NCBI RefSeq assembly: GCF_014268785.2
Contig: NZ_JABWRD020000001.1
Span: 1,873,001 to 1,937,000 of the forward strand
Length of the DNA: 64,000 bases
Source of the DNA: Pseudomonas shirazensis
Lineage (GTDB): Bacteria; Pseudomonadota; Gammaproteobacteria; Pseudomonadales; Pseudomonadaceae
Direction of reading: 5' to 3'
The notes beneath the pieces were generated by a model. That model did not search any database and had not been told where the DNA came from. It saw only the letters and a program-made list of their open reading frames with translations. The position numbers and the translations under genes were made by a program. Position 1 is the first letter of the stretch. Every line of letters begins with the position of its first letter. Of this stretch, positions 19,371-28,262 are shown in pieces.

Positions 19371-20066
19371 ATGACCGCTTGCGCCCACGCCGCCCAGCCC
19401 CTGCCTGCCCTGCTCGGTGCCGGCGAGACCCGCCTCTCTGCCGAGCAGATCTACCCACGCTTGTTCGACGCCATCCTCGAACAGCGCCTGCCACCTGGCA
19501 GTGCACTGCCGGAACAGGCCCTGGGCGACGCCTTTGGCGTCAGCCGCACGGTGATCCGGCGGGTGCTTGGGCGCTTGTCCGATCAGCAAGTGGTGGTGCA
19601 GCGTCCAAGCCACACCGCGCACCTGGCCGCACCCGACCCGCAACAGGCGCGGCAAGTGCTCAGCGCCCGCCGCCTGGCCGAAACTACCCTGATCACCCTG
19701 GCGACCCAACGGGCCCGCCCCAATCAGATCCGGCAACTACGGCAACTGGTCGAGCGCGAGCGCCAGCACCATGAACAAGGTGAGCGCTGCACGGCGATCC
19801 GCCTCGGCGGCGAGTTCCACCTGAAGCTTGCGCAGATGGCCGCCAACGCACCCTTGGCGCGCTTTCTCAATGGCCTGGTGCCGATGACTTCGTTGATCAT
19901 CGCCCGCTATGAGTCACCCTGCTGCGACCACTGCGCCTGGGAAGAACACGCCGCGATCATCGATGCCGTCGAAAGTGGCGACAGCAGCGCGGCGCTGACC
20001 TTGATGCACGAGCATCTGGACCGGCTCGAAGCCAAGCTCGATCTCGGCCAGGACCACAGCCTTTAG
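19371..20066 (+). CDS. Second GntR-family (FCD) transcriptional regulator
   Basis: 231 aa. The wHTH (about residues 25-85) contains GSALPEQALGDAFGVSRTVIRRVLGRLSD in separate segments, and the C-terminal FCD domain has FHLKLAQ, EEHAAIIDAVESGD and MHEHLDRLE. GAGAG precedes the ATG. Two non-identical FCD regulators in tandem behind one transporter is uncommon; the second may control a catabolic operon elsewhere. Cys residues in SPCCDHCAW (about residue 182) could affect redox or metal response; this is speculation. Confidence 0.85.
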   Translation: MTACAHAAQPLPALLGAGETRLSAEQIYPRLFDAILEQRLPPGSALPEQALGDAFGVSRTVIRRVLGRLSDQQVVVQRPSHTAHLAAPDPQQARQVLSARRLAETTLITLATQRARPNQIRQLRQLVERERQHHEQGERCTAIRLGGEFHLKLAQMAANAPLARFLNGLVPMTSLIIARYESPCCDHCAWEEHAAIIDAVESGDSSAALTLMHEHLDRLEAKLDLGQDHSL

Positions 20067-20140
20067 CAAAAACCGCCGCGGGGCCGCTGCCTACCTATAA
20101 TCAGCTGATCCCCTCAGCCTCTTCACAAGGAGGCGCCGGC

Positions 20141-21127
20141 ATGAATGCGCGTGGTGGCTTGCTCTTGCTCTGCCTGGTGCTGGCGGTAGGCGGCTGCGCC
20201 GGCAAGCGGCCCACTGCGCCGCCCCCGGTCGCTCTGAGTGTCGGTGCCTGGCAGCAGGTCGATCGCGAACTGATCAACGCCTCGCTGGCTGCCACCGGCT
20301 CGGCCAACGACTATGCGCGGCGCTCGATGCGGGTGTGGAAGGACGAGGTGCAGAAACGCACCGAAAGCGACTTCATCCCGTGGTTCACCGGCTACTGGAC
20401 GCAGCAGTGGCTGACCCTAAAAGTCGCCTGGTACAAGATGAACAGCGGCAACGGTGCCGAGCCACCCGAAAAGCGCCTGGCGCTGTATCTGCAGGAGCGG
20501 TATCACCAGCGCGTACTCGAGCCGGTGGCACGGGAGATCAACCCCGAAGCCATCCGTGATCGCGCCAGCGAGCTGTACCTGCAACTGTTTGCCCAGCAAC
20601 TGACGGCCATCATCCAGCGCTACAACGCCCCGCCCGACCAGCTCAGCCAACGCCTCACGCGGGTCAAGGCAATCGCACTGGGCCCACCCGCTGCTCGGGA
20701 TGCCAGCCTCTATCAACTGCTCAGAGCCAAACCCCTGGCACAGCAACCAGCCTGGCTTGCGCTGCGCCTGCACCTCAATCAACAGGCAGCCAAACTCGCC
20801 AGCCAGACTCAGCTCGGCCTGTCGTCTGTGGCCACTCGCGCCAGTGAAAAGCTCACCGCCACCCTCGCCCCACGCGGTATTGCCAGTGCGGTCGCGGCGG
20901 CAGTGGGCAAGGCCGCCGGGGCGTTGATCTCGGTAGCCGCCACCGGCATCGCGATGATCAGCCATGACCAAGAGCAACCGCAGATGGTCGAGCAACTGCG
21001 GGTGATCCTCAACGTTGCCCTCAACCAGGAGTGGCGAGAGCTGATGGACAACCGCCAGAGTGGGGCGATGTCCGGGGTGTATTACCTGTCGGGGCAGATC
21101 GAGGATGGCCTGCTCCTCAAGCAGTAG
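20141..21127 (+). CDS. Lipoprotein of unknown function
   Basis: 328 aa with a lipoprotein signal (MNARGGLLLLCLVLAVGGC, lipobox VGGC, lipidated Cys19), a short Pro-rich linker and then a mainly helical body. A weakly hydrophobic alanine-rich stretch at about residues 245-275 (SAVAAAVGKAAGALISVAA) may associate with membrane. A strong AAGGAGG site is seven bases upstream of the ATG. The 3' end overlaps the convergent PACE gene by 11 nt. I do not recognise a family and see no catalytic motif. Confidence 0.75.
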   Translation: MNARGGLLLLCLVLAVGGCAGKRPTAPPPVALSVGAWQQVDRELINASLAATGSANDYARRSMRVWKDEVQKRTESDFIPWFTGYWTQQWLTLKVAWYKMNSGNGAEPPEKRLALYLQERYHQRVLEPVAREINPEAIRDRASELYLQLFAQQLTAIIQRYNAPPDQLSQRLTRVKAIALGPPAARDASLYQLLRAKPLAQQPAWLALRLHLNQQAAKLASQTQLGLSSVATRASEKLTATLAPRGIASAVAAAVGKAAGALISVAATGIAMISHDQEQPQMVEQLRVILNVALNQEWRELMDNRQSGAMSGVYYLSGQIEDGLLLKQ

Positions 21128-21545
21128 CCATGGCCGAGGTGGGCAGGCCGAACAGGCGATCAAAGGCCCAGTTGTAGGCAAAGGTGTAGCACGGCACCAA
21201 GATAATGAACGCGAGATCTACCACCAGTGCTTCGAGCAGGGTCATGTCCAGCCACCAGGCAATCAGCGGGATCAGGTACACCACCAGGGTCAGCTGAAAA
21301 CCAATGGCATGCGCCAGCCGCCGCGCCACGCTGCGCCCGCGCTTGCTCTGGCGCGCCTCCCAGTACTCGAACAGGCTGTTGTAGATCAGGTTCCAGAGCA
21401 TCGCGATCGTGGTGATCATCACCGCCAGCGGCCCGGTATGTGACGCCTGGGTGTCGGACAGATACGCCAGCCCGAGTGTCGACATGCACAGGCCGATCAG
21501 CTCATAGAAAGTCACGTAGACCAGTTTGCGTTTGACACCTTGCAC
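21117..21545 (-). CDS. PACE-family multidrug/biocide efflux transporter
   Basis: 142 aa, four membrane segments in two repeats, as in AceI. Each repeat starts with the family motif: RKLVYVTFYELIGL (N-terminal, with the functional Glu) and RLAHAIGFQLTLV (second repeat). Conserved WNLIYNSLFEYWE and YNWAFDR-type elements follow TM2 and TM4. PACE pumps export chlorhexidine, acriflavine and short-chain diamines by proton antiport. I prefer the GTG at 21545, with GAGG eight bases upstream, over the GTG at 21572. It is divergent from a LysR regulator, the usual pairing. Confidence 0.9.
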   Translation of the reverse strand: MQGVKRKLVYVTFYELIGLCMSTLGLAYLSDTQASHTGPLAVMITTIAMLWNLIYNSLFEYWEARQSKRGRSVARRLAHAIGFQLTLVVYLIPLIAWWLDMTLLEALVVDLAFIILVPCYTFAYNWAFDRLFGLPTSAMATA

Positions 21546-21653
21546 AGCGTTTACCTCAAGTGTTGCGTTCACCGAAGGCGCACAGGATGCTTCAGCAGAC
21601 TTGACAGGAAAAGTCAGCTGCTATCAGCTTTGCTGACAGGAGCCTACCCAATC

Positions 21654-22532
21654 ATGAATTTTTCCAGCGATACGATTCAGTTGTTTCTTGCCGTCCTCGA
21701 CCACGGCTCGTTCTCGGCCGCCGCCCGCGCCTTGCGCCGGGTGCCATCGGCGGTGAGCATGGCAATCGGCAATCTCGAAGCTGAGCTTGGCTACCCGCTG
21801 TTTCAGCGAGGCCCGCGTGAGGCCCGCCCTACCCCGCAAGCACTCGCACTCGAGCCTCATGCACGGCTGATCGGCGACCAGCTGGGCCGCTTGCAGGTGC
21901 ATGCGCTGGAGCTGTCCAGAGGGCTGGAAAGCAGCCTGGCCATTGCGGTAGTGCCGGACATCGACCACCAACCCCTGCTGCAAGCCATTGCGACCTTGAG
22001 CGCACGCTACCCGCTGCTCGACGTTGAGCTGATCAGCGCGCCGCAGGATGAGGCCCTGCACTTGCTCGACAGTGCACGGGTGAGCCTGTGCCTGGCGTTT
22101 GCCGAGCTCAAGGTCGACTCGCGTCGCAGCTTTCACAACATCGGCAAGGAGTCGCTACTGGCAACCCTGGCACCGCATCATCCGGCCCTGAACGGCAAGC
22201 GCATCCGCTACCTCGAAGACCTGGTCAATGTGCGCCAGATTCTGGTCTGCAGCAGCGAGCTGCCACTGGCTGATCCACGCACGCTGATCGGCGCCGCACA
22301 CTGGCGCAGCAACAGCCTCGATCTGGCCCTGCAGATGGTCGAAGCAGGCTTGGGCTGGGGTGACTTCCCGGCCTCCCGAGTCAGCCCCCTGGTCGCCGCC
22401 GGGCGCTTGCTGCAGCTGGATTTCGGCAATACCCAGAACGCCCTGGAGCTGCCCGTGCATGCTTATTGGAGCAAACAGCAGCCGCTGGCGCAGGGCGCGC
22501 GAATGCTGGTCGAGCTGTTGACTGAGCATTAG
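21654..22532 (+). CDS. LysR-type transcriptional regulator of the PACE gene
   Basis: 292 aa. The N-terminal helix-turn-helix (about residues 5-62: TIQLFLAVLDHGSFSAAARA then AVSMAIGNLEAELGYPLFQR) is followed by a substrate-binding domain of two alpha/beta lobes (from about 88). A binding mode through the 108-nt divergent intergenic region to the PACE efflux gene is inferred from the arrangement. An AGGAG lies 13 bases before the chosen ATG, a little far; no better start is seen. Confidence 0.9.
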   Translation: MNFSSDTIQLFLAVLDHGSFSAAARALRRVPSAVSMAIGNLEAELGYPLFQRGPREARPTPQALALEPHARLIGDQLGRLQVHALELSRGLESSLAIAVVPDIDHQPLLQAIATLSARYPLLDVELISAPQDEALHLLDSARVSLCLAFAELKVDSRRSFHNIGKESLLATLAPHHPALNGKRIRYLEDLVNVRQILVCSSELPLADPRTLIGAAHWRSNSLDLALQMVEAGLGWGDFPASRVSPLVAAGRLLQLDFGNTQNALELPVHAYWSKQQPLAQGARMLVELLTEH

Positions 22533-22598
22533 CCGCAAGGCAAACCAGCCCACGCTCACCGTCCGTCGCCATGCACTAAATAAAGCCGCACTGCCCTA

Positions 22599-22625
22599 TC
22601 AGCTTTATCCAGCTTGAGCCGATAG
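22599..22625 (+). promoter_or_regulatory. Sigma-28 (FliA) promoter candidate for the chemoreceptor gene
   Basis: TCAGCTTT, 11-bp spacer, GCCGATAG, close to the flagellar sigma consensus TAAAGTTT-N11-GCCGATAA. It lies about 70 nt upstream of the methyl-accepting chemotaxis gene. Confidence 0.5.
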
Positions 22626-22694
22626 AAATCAAGTAAGCCGTCATCGCGTCACAAGCGCCCGGCGTCCTCTCAACATGGCTCAAGGTCTCGAAAC

Positions 22695-24581
22695 ATGAAC
22701 CTGAAGTTCCGCCACAAGATTCTCCTCAGTGCCTGCGGTGTCGTGGTGCTGGCATTTGCCCTGTTCACCCTCTACAACGACTACCTGCAGCGCAGTACGA
22801 TCCGCCAGAACCTGGAATCGTCGGTGCAGCAGGCCGGCGCCTTGACTGCCAGCAGCGTGCAAAACTGGATGAGTGGACGCATCCTGGTGCTGGAAAACCT
22901 CGCTGAAGACATTGCCGAACAAGGTGCTGGCAGTAACCTGGCCGGACTGATCGGCCAGCCTTCGTACACCCGCAACTTCCTCTTCACCTACCTGGGCCAG
23001 ACCAATGGCGTATTCACCCAGCGCCCTGACGAGAAGATGCCTGACACCTACGACCCGCGTCAGCGCCCCTGGTATAGCGCGGCTGTCAGCGCCGGCCAGA
23101 CCCTGCTGACGCCGCCCTACCAGAGCGCGGTCGGCGGCCTGGTGGTGACCATTGCCACCCCGGTCAAAGCCAAGGCCGACGACCAACTGCTCGGTGTGAT
23201 CGGCGGCGACCTGTCGCTTGACACCTTGGTCGAGATCATCAACTCGGTCGACTTCGGCGGCATCGGCCATGCGTTTCTGGCCGACCGCGACGGCCAGGTG
23301 ATCGTCAGCCCGGACAAGACCCAGGTGATGAAAAACCTCAAGGACATCTATCCAGCCGCCAACCTGCGCGTCGAGCCAGGCATGCAGGACGTGGTGCTCG
23401 ATGGCCAGGAGCGGCTGATCTCGTTCGCCCCGATCAACGGCCTGCCTTCGGCCAAGTGGTATATCGGCCTGTCCATCGACAAGGACAAGGCCTATGCGGC
23501 GCTGAGCCAGTTCCGCACCTCGGCGATCATTGCCATGCTGGTTGCCGTAGCGGCCATCGCCGGTCTGCTCGGTTTGCTGATCCCGGTATTGATGCGCCCG
23601 CTGACCACCATGGGCCGCGCCATGCGCGACATCGCTGAAGGCGAAGGCGACCTGACCCGCCGCCTCACCGTGCAGAACCAGGACGAGTTCGGCGAACTGG
23701 CGACCTCGTTCAACCGCTTCGTCGAGCGTATCCATGCCTCGATCAGCGAGGTGTCCTCGGCCACCCGCCTGGTCCATGACCTCTCGGAAAAAGTCGTCAG
23801 CGCCTCCAATGCCTCGATCAGCGGCTCGGAAGAGCAAAGCATGCGCACCAACAGCGTCGCGGCGGCGATCAATCAGCTCGGTGCCGCGACCCAGGAAATC
23901 GCCCGCAACGCCGCCGACGCCTCGCAACATGCCAGCGGCGCCAGCGACCAGGCCCATGACGGCCGCCAGGTGGTCGACGATGCCATCACGGCGATGACCG
24001 CACTGTCGCTGAAGATCAGCGAGTCGTGCGAGCAGATCGAAATCCTCAACACCAGCACTGACGACATCGGCAAGATCCTTGATGTGATCAAAGGGATTTC
24101 CCAGCAGACCAACCTGCTTGCACTCAACGCTGCCATCGAAGCTGCCCGCGCCGGTGAAGCCGGCCGTGGCTTTGCCGTGGTTGCCGACGAGGTGCGCAAT
24201 CTTGCCCACCGTACGCAGGAGTCGGCAGAAGAGATTCACCGCATGATCACCAGCCTGCAGGTCGGTTCGCGTGAGGCGGTGCACACCATGAACGCCAGCC
24301 AGGTCTCGAGTGAGCAGACCGTGCAGGTCGCCAACAAAGCCGGTGAGCGGCTGGCCAGCGTCACGCAGCGGATCGGTGAAATCGACGGCATGAACCAGTC
24401 GGTGGCCACCGCCACCGAAGAGCAGACCGCCGTGGTCGAGAGCCTCAATCTGGACATCACCCAGATCAACACCCTCAACCAGCAAGGCGTGCAGAACCTC
24501 AACGAGACCCTGCAGCACTGCGATGCGCTGAGCCAGCAGGCTGGGCGTCTGAAGCAGCTGGTCGGCAGTTTCCGTATCTGA
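22695..24581 (+). CDS. Methyl-accepting chemotaxis protein with dCache sensor (amino-acid type)
   Basis: 628 aa. TM1 (about residues 10-29), periplasmic dCache_1 domain, TM2 (about 277-302), HAMP, then a cytoplasmic signalling domain with the hairpin tip [18 protein letters not shown]. The sensor contains YDPRQRPWY (Y-x4-R-x-W-Y), a later Tyr in TPPYQSA and an Asp in IGGDLSLD, which is the full dCache_1AA pattern described for amino-acid chemoreceptors such as PctA. Amino acid sensing is therefore a reasonable inference; the specific ligand is not. A FliA-like promoter lies upstream. Confidence 0.93.
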   Translation: MNLKFRHKILLSACGVVVLAFALFTLYNDYLQRSTIRQNLESSVQQAGALTASSVQNWMSGRILVLENLAEDIAEQGAGSNLAGLIGQPSYTRNFLFTYLGQTNGVFTQRPDEKMPDTYDPRQRPWYSAAVSAGQTLLTPPYQSAVGGLVVTIATPVKAKADDQLLGVIGGDLSLDTLVEIINSVDFGGIGHAFLADRDGQVIVSPDKTQVMKNLKDIYPAANLRVEPGMQDVVLDGQERLISFAPINGLPSAKWYIGLSIDKDKAYAALSQFRTSAIIAMLVAVAAIAGLLGLLIPVLMRPLTTMGRAMRDIAEGEGDLTRRLTVQNQDEFGELATSFNRFVERIHASISEVSSATRLVHDLSEKVVSASNASISGSEEQSMRTNSVAAAINQLGAATQEIARNAADASQHASGASDQAHDGRQVVDDAITAMTALSLKISESCEQIEILNTSTDDIGKILDVIKGISQQTNLLALNAAIEAARAGEAGRGFAVVADEVRNLAHRTQESAEEIHRMITSLQVGSREAVHTMNASQVSSEQTVQVANKAGERLASVTQRIGEIDGMNQSVATATEEQTAVVESLNLDITQINTLNQQGVQNLNETLQHCDALSQQAGRLKQLVGSFRI

Positions 24582-24749
24582 TCCAGCCCCGCGTAAAAAA
24601 GCCCCGCGCCAGCTACGGCGCGGGACTCGCCCGCAACACCCTCCCGCACCCGGTTATAACCTAATAACCAACAAATCTATTTGGCTATATCAACTACCTA
24701 TATGCTTGCGCTCATCCGATCACGGGCAAGTTGGGCAGTCGAGTAACGT

Positions 24750-25535
24750 ATGGATGTAGGTTCTTTCGGTTTCACCATTGCAGGGCTAATCGTAGGTTTC
24801 ATCGTTGGCATGACTGGCGTTGGCGGCGGGTCGTTGATGACGCCGATCCTGCTCTGGTTTGGCGTCAACCCTGCAACTGCCGTGGGCACCGACCTGCTCT
24901 ATGCTGCTATCACCAAGGCCAGTGGCGTCTGGGTGCACGGGCGCAACAAGAACATCGACTGGAAGATCACCGGCTGGCTCAGCCTGGGCAGTGTGCCTGC
25001 GGCAGCAGTTACCCTGTGGTTCCTCAGCACGCTGCATGCCGACACCTCGGCGCTGAATGCGGTGATCAAGCAAGGCCTGGCTGTGGTGCTGATCCTGACC
25101 GCGCTGGCGCTGCTGTTCAAATCGCGCCTGCAGGCCTTTGCCAGCCGCCATGCCGGCGACCACTATCACCTCAGCGATCGCACCCTCAACGGCCTGACCG
25201 TGTTCACCGGGGTGATCCTCGGCGTGATGGTGACCCTGACCTCGATCGGCGCCGGTGCCCTGGGTACGGTAGCGTTGTTCCTGCTGTACCCGTTCCTGGT
25301 TACCCGCCGCCTGGTCGGCACCGAGATCGCTCACGCCGTGCCGCTGACGCTGGTCGCGGGCCTTGGCCATGCCGGCATGGGCAACATGGACTGGTCGCTG
25401 CTCGGTTATCTGTTGCTGGGCTCGCTGCCGGGCATCTACCTGGGCAGCCACCTCAGCGGGCGCATCTCCGACAACGTCCTGCGCCCATGCCTGGCGGCGA
25501 TGCTGCTGCTGATCGGTTACAAGCTGGCGTTCTGA
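24750..25535 (+). CDS. TauE/SafE family sulfite/organosulfonate exporter-like membrane protein
   Basis: 261 aa, about eight hydrophobic segments. The family's paired glycine-rich repeats are visible: GFIVGMTGVGGGSLMTPIL (residues 16-34) and a second, degenerate LTSIGAGALGTVALF repeat. The conserved GTDLLYA follows TM2. The family moves sulfite, sulfonates or related anions across the inner membrane, but many members have no assigned substrate. No sulfur-metabolism gene is adjacent, so I leave the substrate open. Monocistronic in appearance. Confidence 0.9.
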   Translation: MDVGSFGFTIAGLIVGFIVGMTGVGGGSLMTPILLWFGVNPATAVGTDLLYAAITKASGVWVHGRNKNIDWKITGWLSLGSVPAAAVTLWFLSTLHADTSALNAVIKQGLAVVLILTALALLFKSRLQAFASRHAGDHYHLSDRTLNGLTVFTGVILGVMVTLTSIGAGALGTVALFLLYPFLVTRRLVGTEIAHAVPLTLVAGLGHAGMGNMDWSLLGYLLLGSLPGIYLGSHLSGRISDNVLRPCLAAMLLLIGYKLAF

Positions 25536-25568
25536 CCTTCTCCCGGGGCTGCCGCGCAGCCCCTGCCG

Positions 25569-26615
25569 TTACTTGCTGGCGCGCCACAGCACCGGCCAGT
25601 ATTCCGAAGAAACCTGCGCACAGCGGTCCATCTTGGCCAGGCTGAGCAAGCGCATGCGCTCACCGTCGTAGCGCCAGATCTCGTTGACACCGCAGTCGCC
25701 AATTCCGCGGCCTTTGTCGAAGCCATACAGCTCGCCGCTGTTCGAATCGAACGCGACATAACCGGTCAAGCGGCTGTCGACCACCTCACTTGCCGGCGCC
25801 TCGAACGGTAGCTCGCTGATCATGTAAGGCGCTGCGCGGCCAACCCGGTACAGCGTGTACGAGCAATTGTAGGCGCCGCATTCCGAACTGATCAGAGCCA
25901 GCGCGTAATGGCTGTCAAGTGGCTGTAGTTCGAGGCTGCGCACACCCTCTTGATCAAATACATCGCCGTCGGCCTTGGCTTTGGCCATGACCGCGCTACG
26001 CATCTGCGTAGCCTGCTCAGGGTCCAGCGCGGGCGCTGCGGTGAACAGCGGCAGCTTGGCCATAGTGAGTGCTGGTGGCACGCTGGCATCTGCGGCAGCG
26101 CCGGGGCGCACCAATGCGCTGGCATGGCCGATACGGCCTTGCACCGAATCGATCAGCAGCAGCGCCGCACTGATGCCCAGCAGCGATGCCTGCAACTCGC
26201 CGTCGCTGCTGGCCGCTGTCAGGCGCTCGCCGTTGCGCAACTGGCGCACGAGCGCGGCGCCGGCCTCACCGTCCAACTGCAGGACGGTCTGATATTCGTC
26301 GCGCTCCTTGTGCCAGCTGGCCGTCAACGGCTGGCCGTCGAGCAGCGGTAGCGAGTCCCAGGCCGCGCCGCCGACCACGCGCAGGCTCAGCGCACCGTTC
26401 AGACCAGCCTCGCGGTGCACCACCAGCCACAGCGAGTTGGCATCTTCCTGCGCTGCGGCGACGGCGGTACAGGCGCGGGTGTTGTCGCAGCCAACGATCC
26501 AGTCCTTGATCTGCCGATATACCGGTACCGGCTCCGGGCCAGCCGCTACGGCCAGGCTCGGCAGCAACGCGAGGCCGAGCAGGGCTGCCCGGCATGGGAG
26601 GGTTACGTGCATCAT
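25569..26615 (-). CDS. DUF1176 domain periplasmic protein
   Basis: 348 aa with a cleavable signal peptide (LLGLALLPSLAVAAG, cleavage about residue 24). The mature part starts with YRQIKDWIVGCDNTRACTAV (Cys pair) and ends with a region rich in DUF1176 features, including CGVNEIWRYDGERMRLLS and four further Cys. The family is widespread in proteobacteria with unknown function; some homologues are invasion- or stress-related by annotation only. It is convergent with the TauE gene (33 nt gap). Confidence 0.82.
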   Translation of the reverse strand: MMHVTLPCRAALLGLALLPSLAVAAGPEPVPVYRQIKDWIVGCDNTRACTAVAAAQEDANSLWLVVHREAGLNGALSLRVVGGAAWDSLPLLDGQPLTASWHKERDEYQTVLQLDGEAGAALVRQLRNGERLTAASSDGELQASLLGISAALLLIDSVQGRIGHASALVRPGAAADASVPPALTMAKLPLFTAAPALDPEQATQMRSAVMAKAKADGDVFDQEGVRSLELQPLDSHYALALISSECGAYNCSYTLYRVGRAAPYMISELPFEAPASEVVDSRLTGYVAFDSNSGELYGFDKGRGIGDCGVNEIWRYDGERMRLLSLAKMDRCAQVSSEYWPVLWRASK

Positions 26616-26715
26616 GCTGATTCCTGTGCAGTCCTTGAGGTGCCCTGAACGGGCCTGACGATCATTGCAGATGCGCCGCCAAGTGCAACCGGGCGTTGCC
26701 AGGATTTGCGTCAGG

Positions 26716-27255
26716 TCACAGCAAACGCACTCGCCACTGCCCGTTGAAGCTCAGCTGAAGTTTTGCCAGGGGCAGTACATCGATGCGCTGCAGAGCAGCC
26801 AGCGGGCAGTCGAGCAGTTGCCCAAGCACAGCCCTGATCACCTGAGGATGAGTCACTGCCAAGGTCGAGCCAGGGCTATTGAATGCCGCAAGCCAAGCGG
26901 CCACTCGTTCGCTCAGCTGAGCCAGGGATTCGCCGCCGTGGGGGGCACTGTAGGGATCGCTCAGCCACTGCGCCAGCGTATCCGGCTGCTCGCGCTGCAA
27001 CTGTTTCAGCGTCAATCCCTGCCAGCGACCCGGATCAGCGTCGGCCAAGGCTGGCTCAATCATCACCTGATCGCCCAGCACACCGGCGGTGTCGAGGGTG
27101 CGGCGCTCGGGCGCTGACAATACCTGCGTGTAATCAGCCATCAGCTCAGCGGCAGAGGGCAGCGCCAGCAGCGCATCATCAGGGCAGGCCATACGGCCGA
27201 GCCGCTGGGCATCGGTCAGTCCATGGCAGATCAAGGTCAAGCGAACAGCTTTCAC
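26716..27255 (-). CDS. Histidine phosphatase family protein with altered RHG motif
   Basis: 179 aa. The fold is that of the phosphoglycerate mutase / phosphatase superfamily, with the C-terminal THPQVIRAVL (second His) and GGESLAQLSERVAAWL segments conserved. The N-terminal catalytic motif, normally L-x-R-H-G, reads LICHG, so the nucleophilic His remains but the phosphate-binding Arg is Cys. Activity is uncertain. The GTG start at 27255 has GGAGG six to nine bases upstream. Divergent from heme oxygenase; I recall similar proteins beside cobalt transporter genes in pseudomonads, but none is present here. Confidence 0.75.
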   Translation of the reverse strand: MKAVRLTLICHGLTDAQRLGRMACPDDALLALPSAAELMADYTQVLSAPERRTLDTAGVLGDQVMIEPALADADPGRWQGLTLKQLQREQPDTLAQWLSDPYSAPHGGESLAQLSERVAAWLAAFNSPGSTLAVTHPQVIRAVLGQLLDCPLAALQRIDVLPLAKLQLSFNGQWRVRLL

Positions 27256-27359
27256 CGGTGTCCTCCAACGCAGGCTTCAGGCGCGCTGATACTACGCTGC
27301 CACCGCCACCTTGCGGTAGGATGCTGTCTAGATGCCATACCCTTCTACCCGAGCCGCCC

Positions 27360-27929
27360 ATGCCCCACACCCCCAGCCCGCTTCTGCTCGCACTGCGCGC
27401 AGGTACCCAAGCCTGTCACCAGCGTCTGGAAGCCCGCTTGCCGTTTTTCCGTGATGACTTCGACCTGCCTGCCTATCGACGGCTGATGCAGGCTTACTAT
27501 GGCTTCCATGCCCCGCTACAAGCGCTACTGGCAGATCATCAAGGCAGCGAGCGGGCCAAGACCGCAGTGCTCGAACATGACCTTCTGGCGTTGGGCCTGA
27601 GCCGCGCAGAGGTTGCCGCCCTGCCCCGCTGTCAGGCGCTGCCGGCAACTGCCGATGAAGCCAGCGTGCTCGGCGTAATGTATGTGATCGAAGGCTCGAC
27701 CCTGGGCGGTCAGGTGCTCAAGCGGGCGATGGCCGAGCGCCTGGGGATCGACAGCGACCACGGCGCGCGCTTTCTCGACGTGTACGGGCCACTGACCGGT
27801 GCGCACTGGCGCAGTTTCCTGCAGCGCCTCGACCAGCCTGCCGCCAGTCACCCGCAGACGGTGGCCGCCGCCATCGCTACGTTTGAGTGCTTCGAGCACT
27901 GGCTGCAGGACTGCGGCGTGCTGGCCTGA
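27360..27929 (+). CDS. Biliverdin-producing heme oxygenase
   Basis: 189 aa, the size of bacterial HemO/BphO. The proximal heme ligand is in ACHQRLEARLPFF (His about residue 20) and the distal helix shows GVMYVIEGSTLGGQVL with the family's glycines (about residues 102-117). The enzyme opens heme to biliverdin, CO and iron. No bacteriophytochrome gene is next to it, and the neighbouring gene block is iron uptake, so release of iron from heme is one plausible role; supplying chromophore to a distant phytochrome is the other. The Shine-Dalgarno is weak. Confidence 0.85.
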   Translation: MPHTPSPLLLALRAGTQACHQRLEARLPFFRDDFDLPAYRRLMQAYYGFHAPLQALLADHQGSERAKTAVLEHDLLALGLSRAEVAALPRCQALPATADEASVLGVMYVIEGSTLGGQVLKRAMAERLGIDSDHGARFLDVYGPLTGAHWRSFLQRLDQPAASHPQTVAAAIATFECFEHWLQDCGVLA

Positions 27930-28262
27930 TCAACCGAACAGGTGCAGCACACTCCACACCGGTATTGCCGCCACCAGCGCTACGGCGAACCTGGGCCAGT
28001 ACGGCAGCAGCATCACCAGCACTACCGCCGCCAGCGAGATCACCCCAAACCAGGCCACCGCGCCCATCGCCCAGCCCCAGGCCTGAGCGCACAGCAGCAA
28101 GCTCAACAGCAGCCCCAGCCAGCCCAGCGCGCGCAGGCTCAGGCGCAGCGCTGGCGACGGTGACCGTTGCCACACCTGTTTGTAATGGCGCTCCAGCCCC
28201 TGACACAAACCGAGCATGCCGGCATAGGCAAACAGCAGGCTACCCGTCACCAGACTGATCAT
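27930..28262 (-). CDS. DUF3325 domain membrane protein
   Basis: 110 aa with three to four hydrophobic helices (LVTGSLLFAYAGMLGLCQGL, LGWLGLLLSLLLCAQAW and two C-terminal ones). This is the small DUF3325 protein usually found last in iron-siderophore uptake operons. Its ATG overlaps the stop of the PepSY gene (ATGA), so the two are translationally coupled. Its stop codon abuts the end of the convergent heme oxygenase gene. Function unknown; inner membrane. Confidence 0.85.
   Translation of the reverse strand: MISLVTGSLLFAYAGMLGLCQGLERHYKQVWQRSPSPALRLSLRALGWLGLLLSLLLCAQAWGWAMGAVAWFGVISLAAVVLVMLLPYWPRFAVALVAAIPVWSVLHLFG

Noticed and set aside
22680..24518. Long minus-strand frame opposite the chemoreceptor gene
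   Set aside because: Antisense of a typical chemoreceptor.
24595..24624. GC-rich hairpin after the chemoreceptor gene as its terminator
   Set aside because: The run of A lies before the stem, so the U-tract would be on the minus strand, the wrong direction for this gene.
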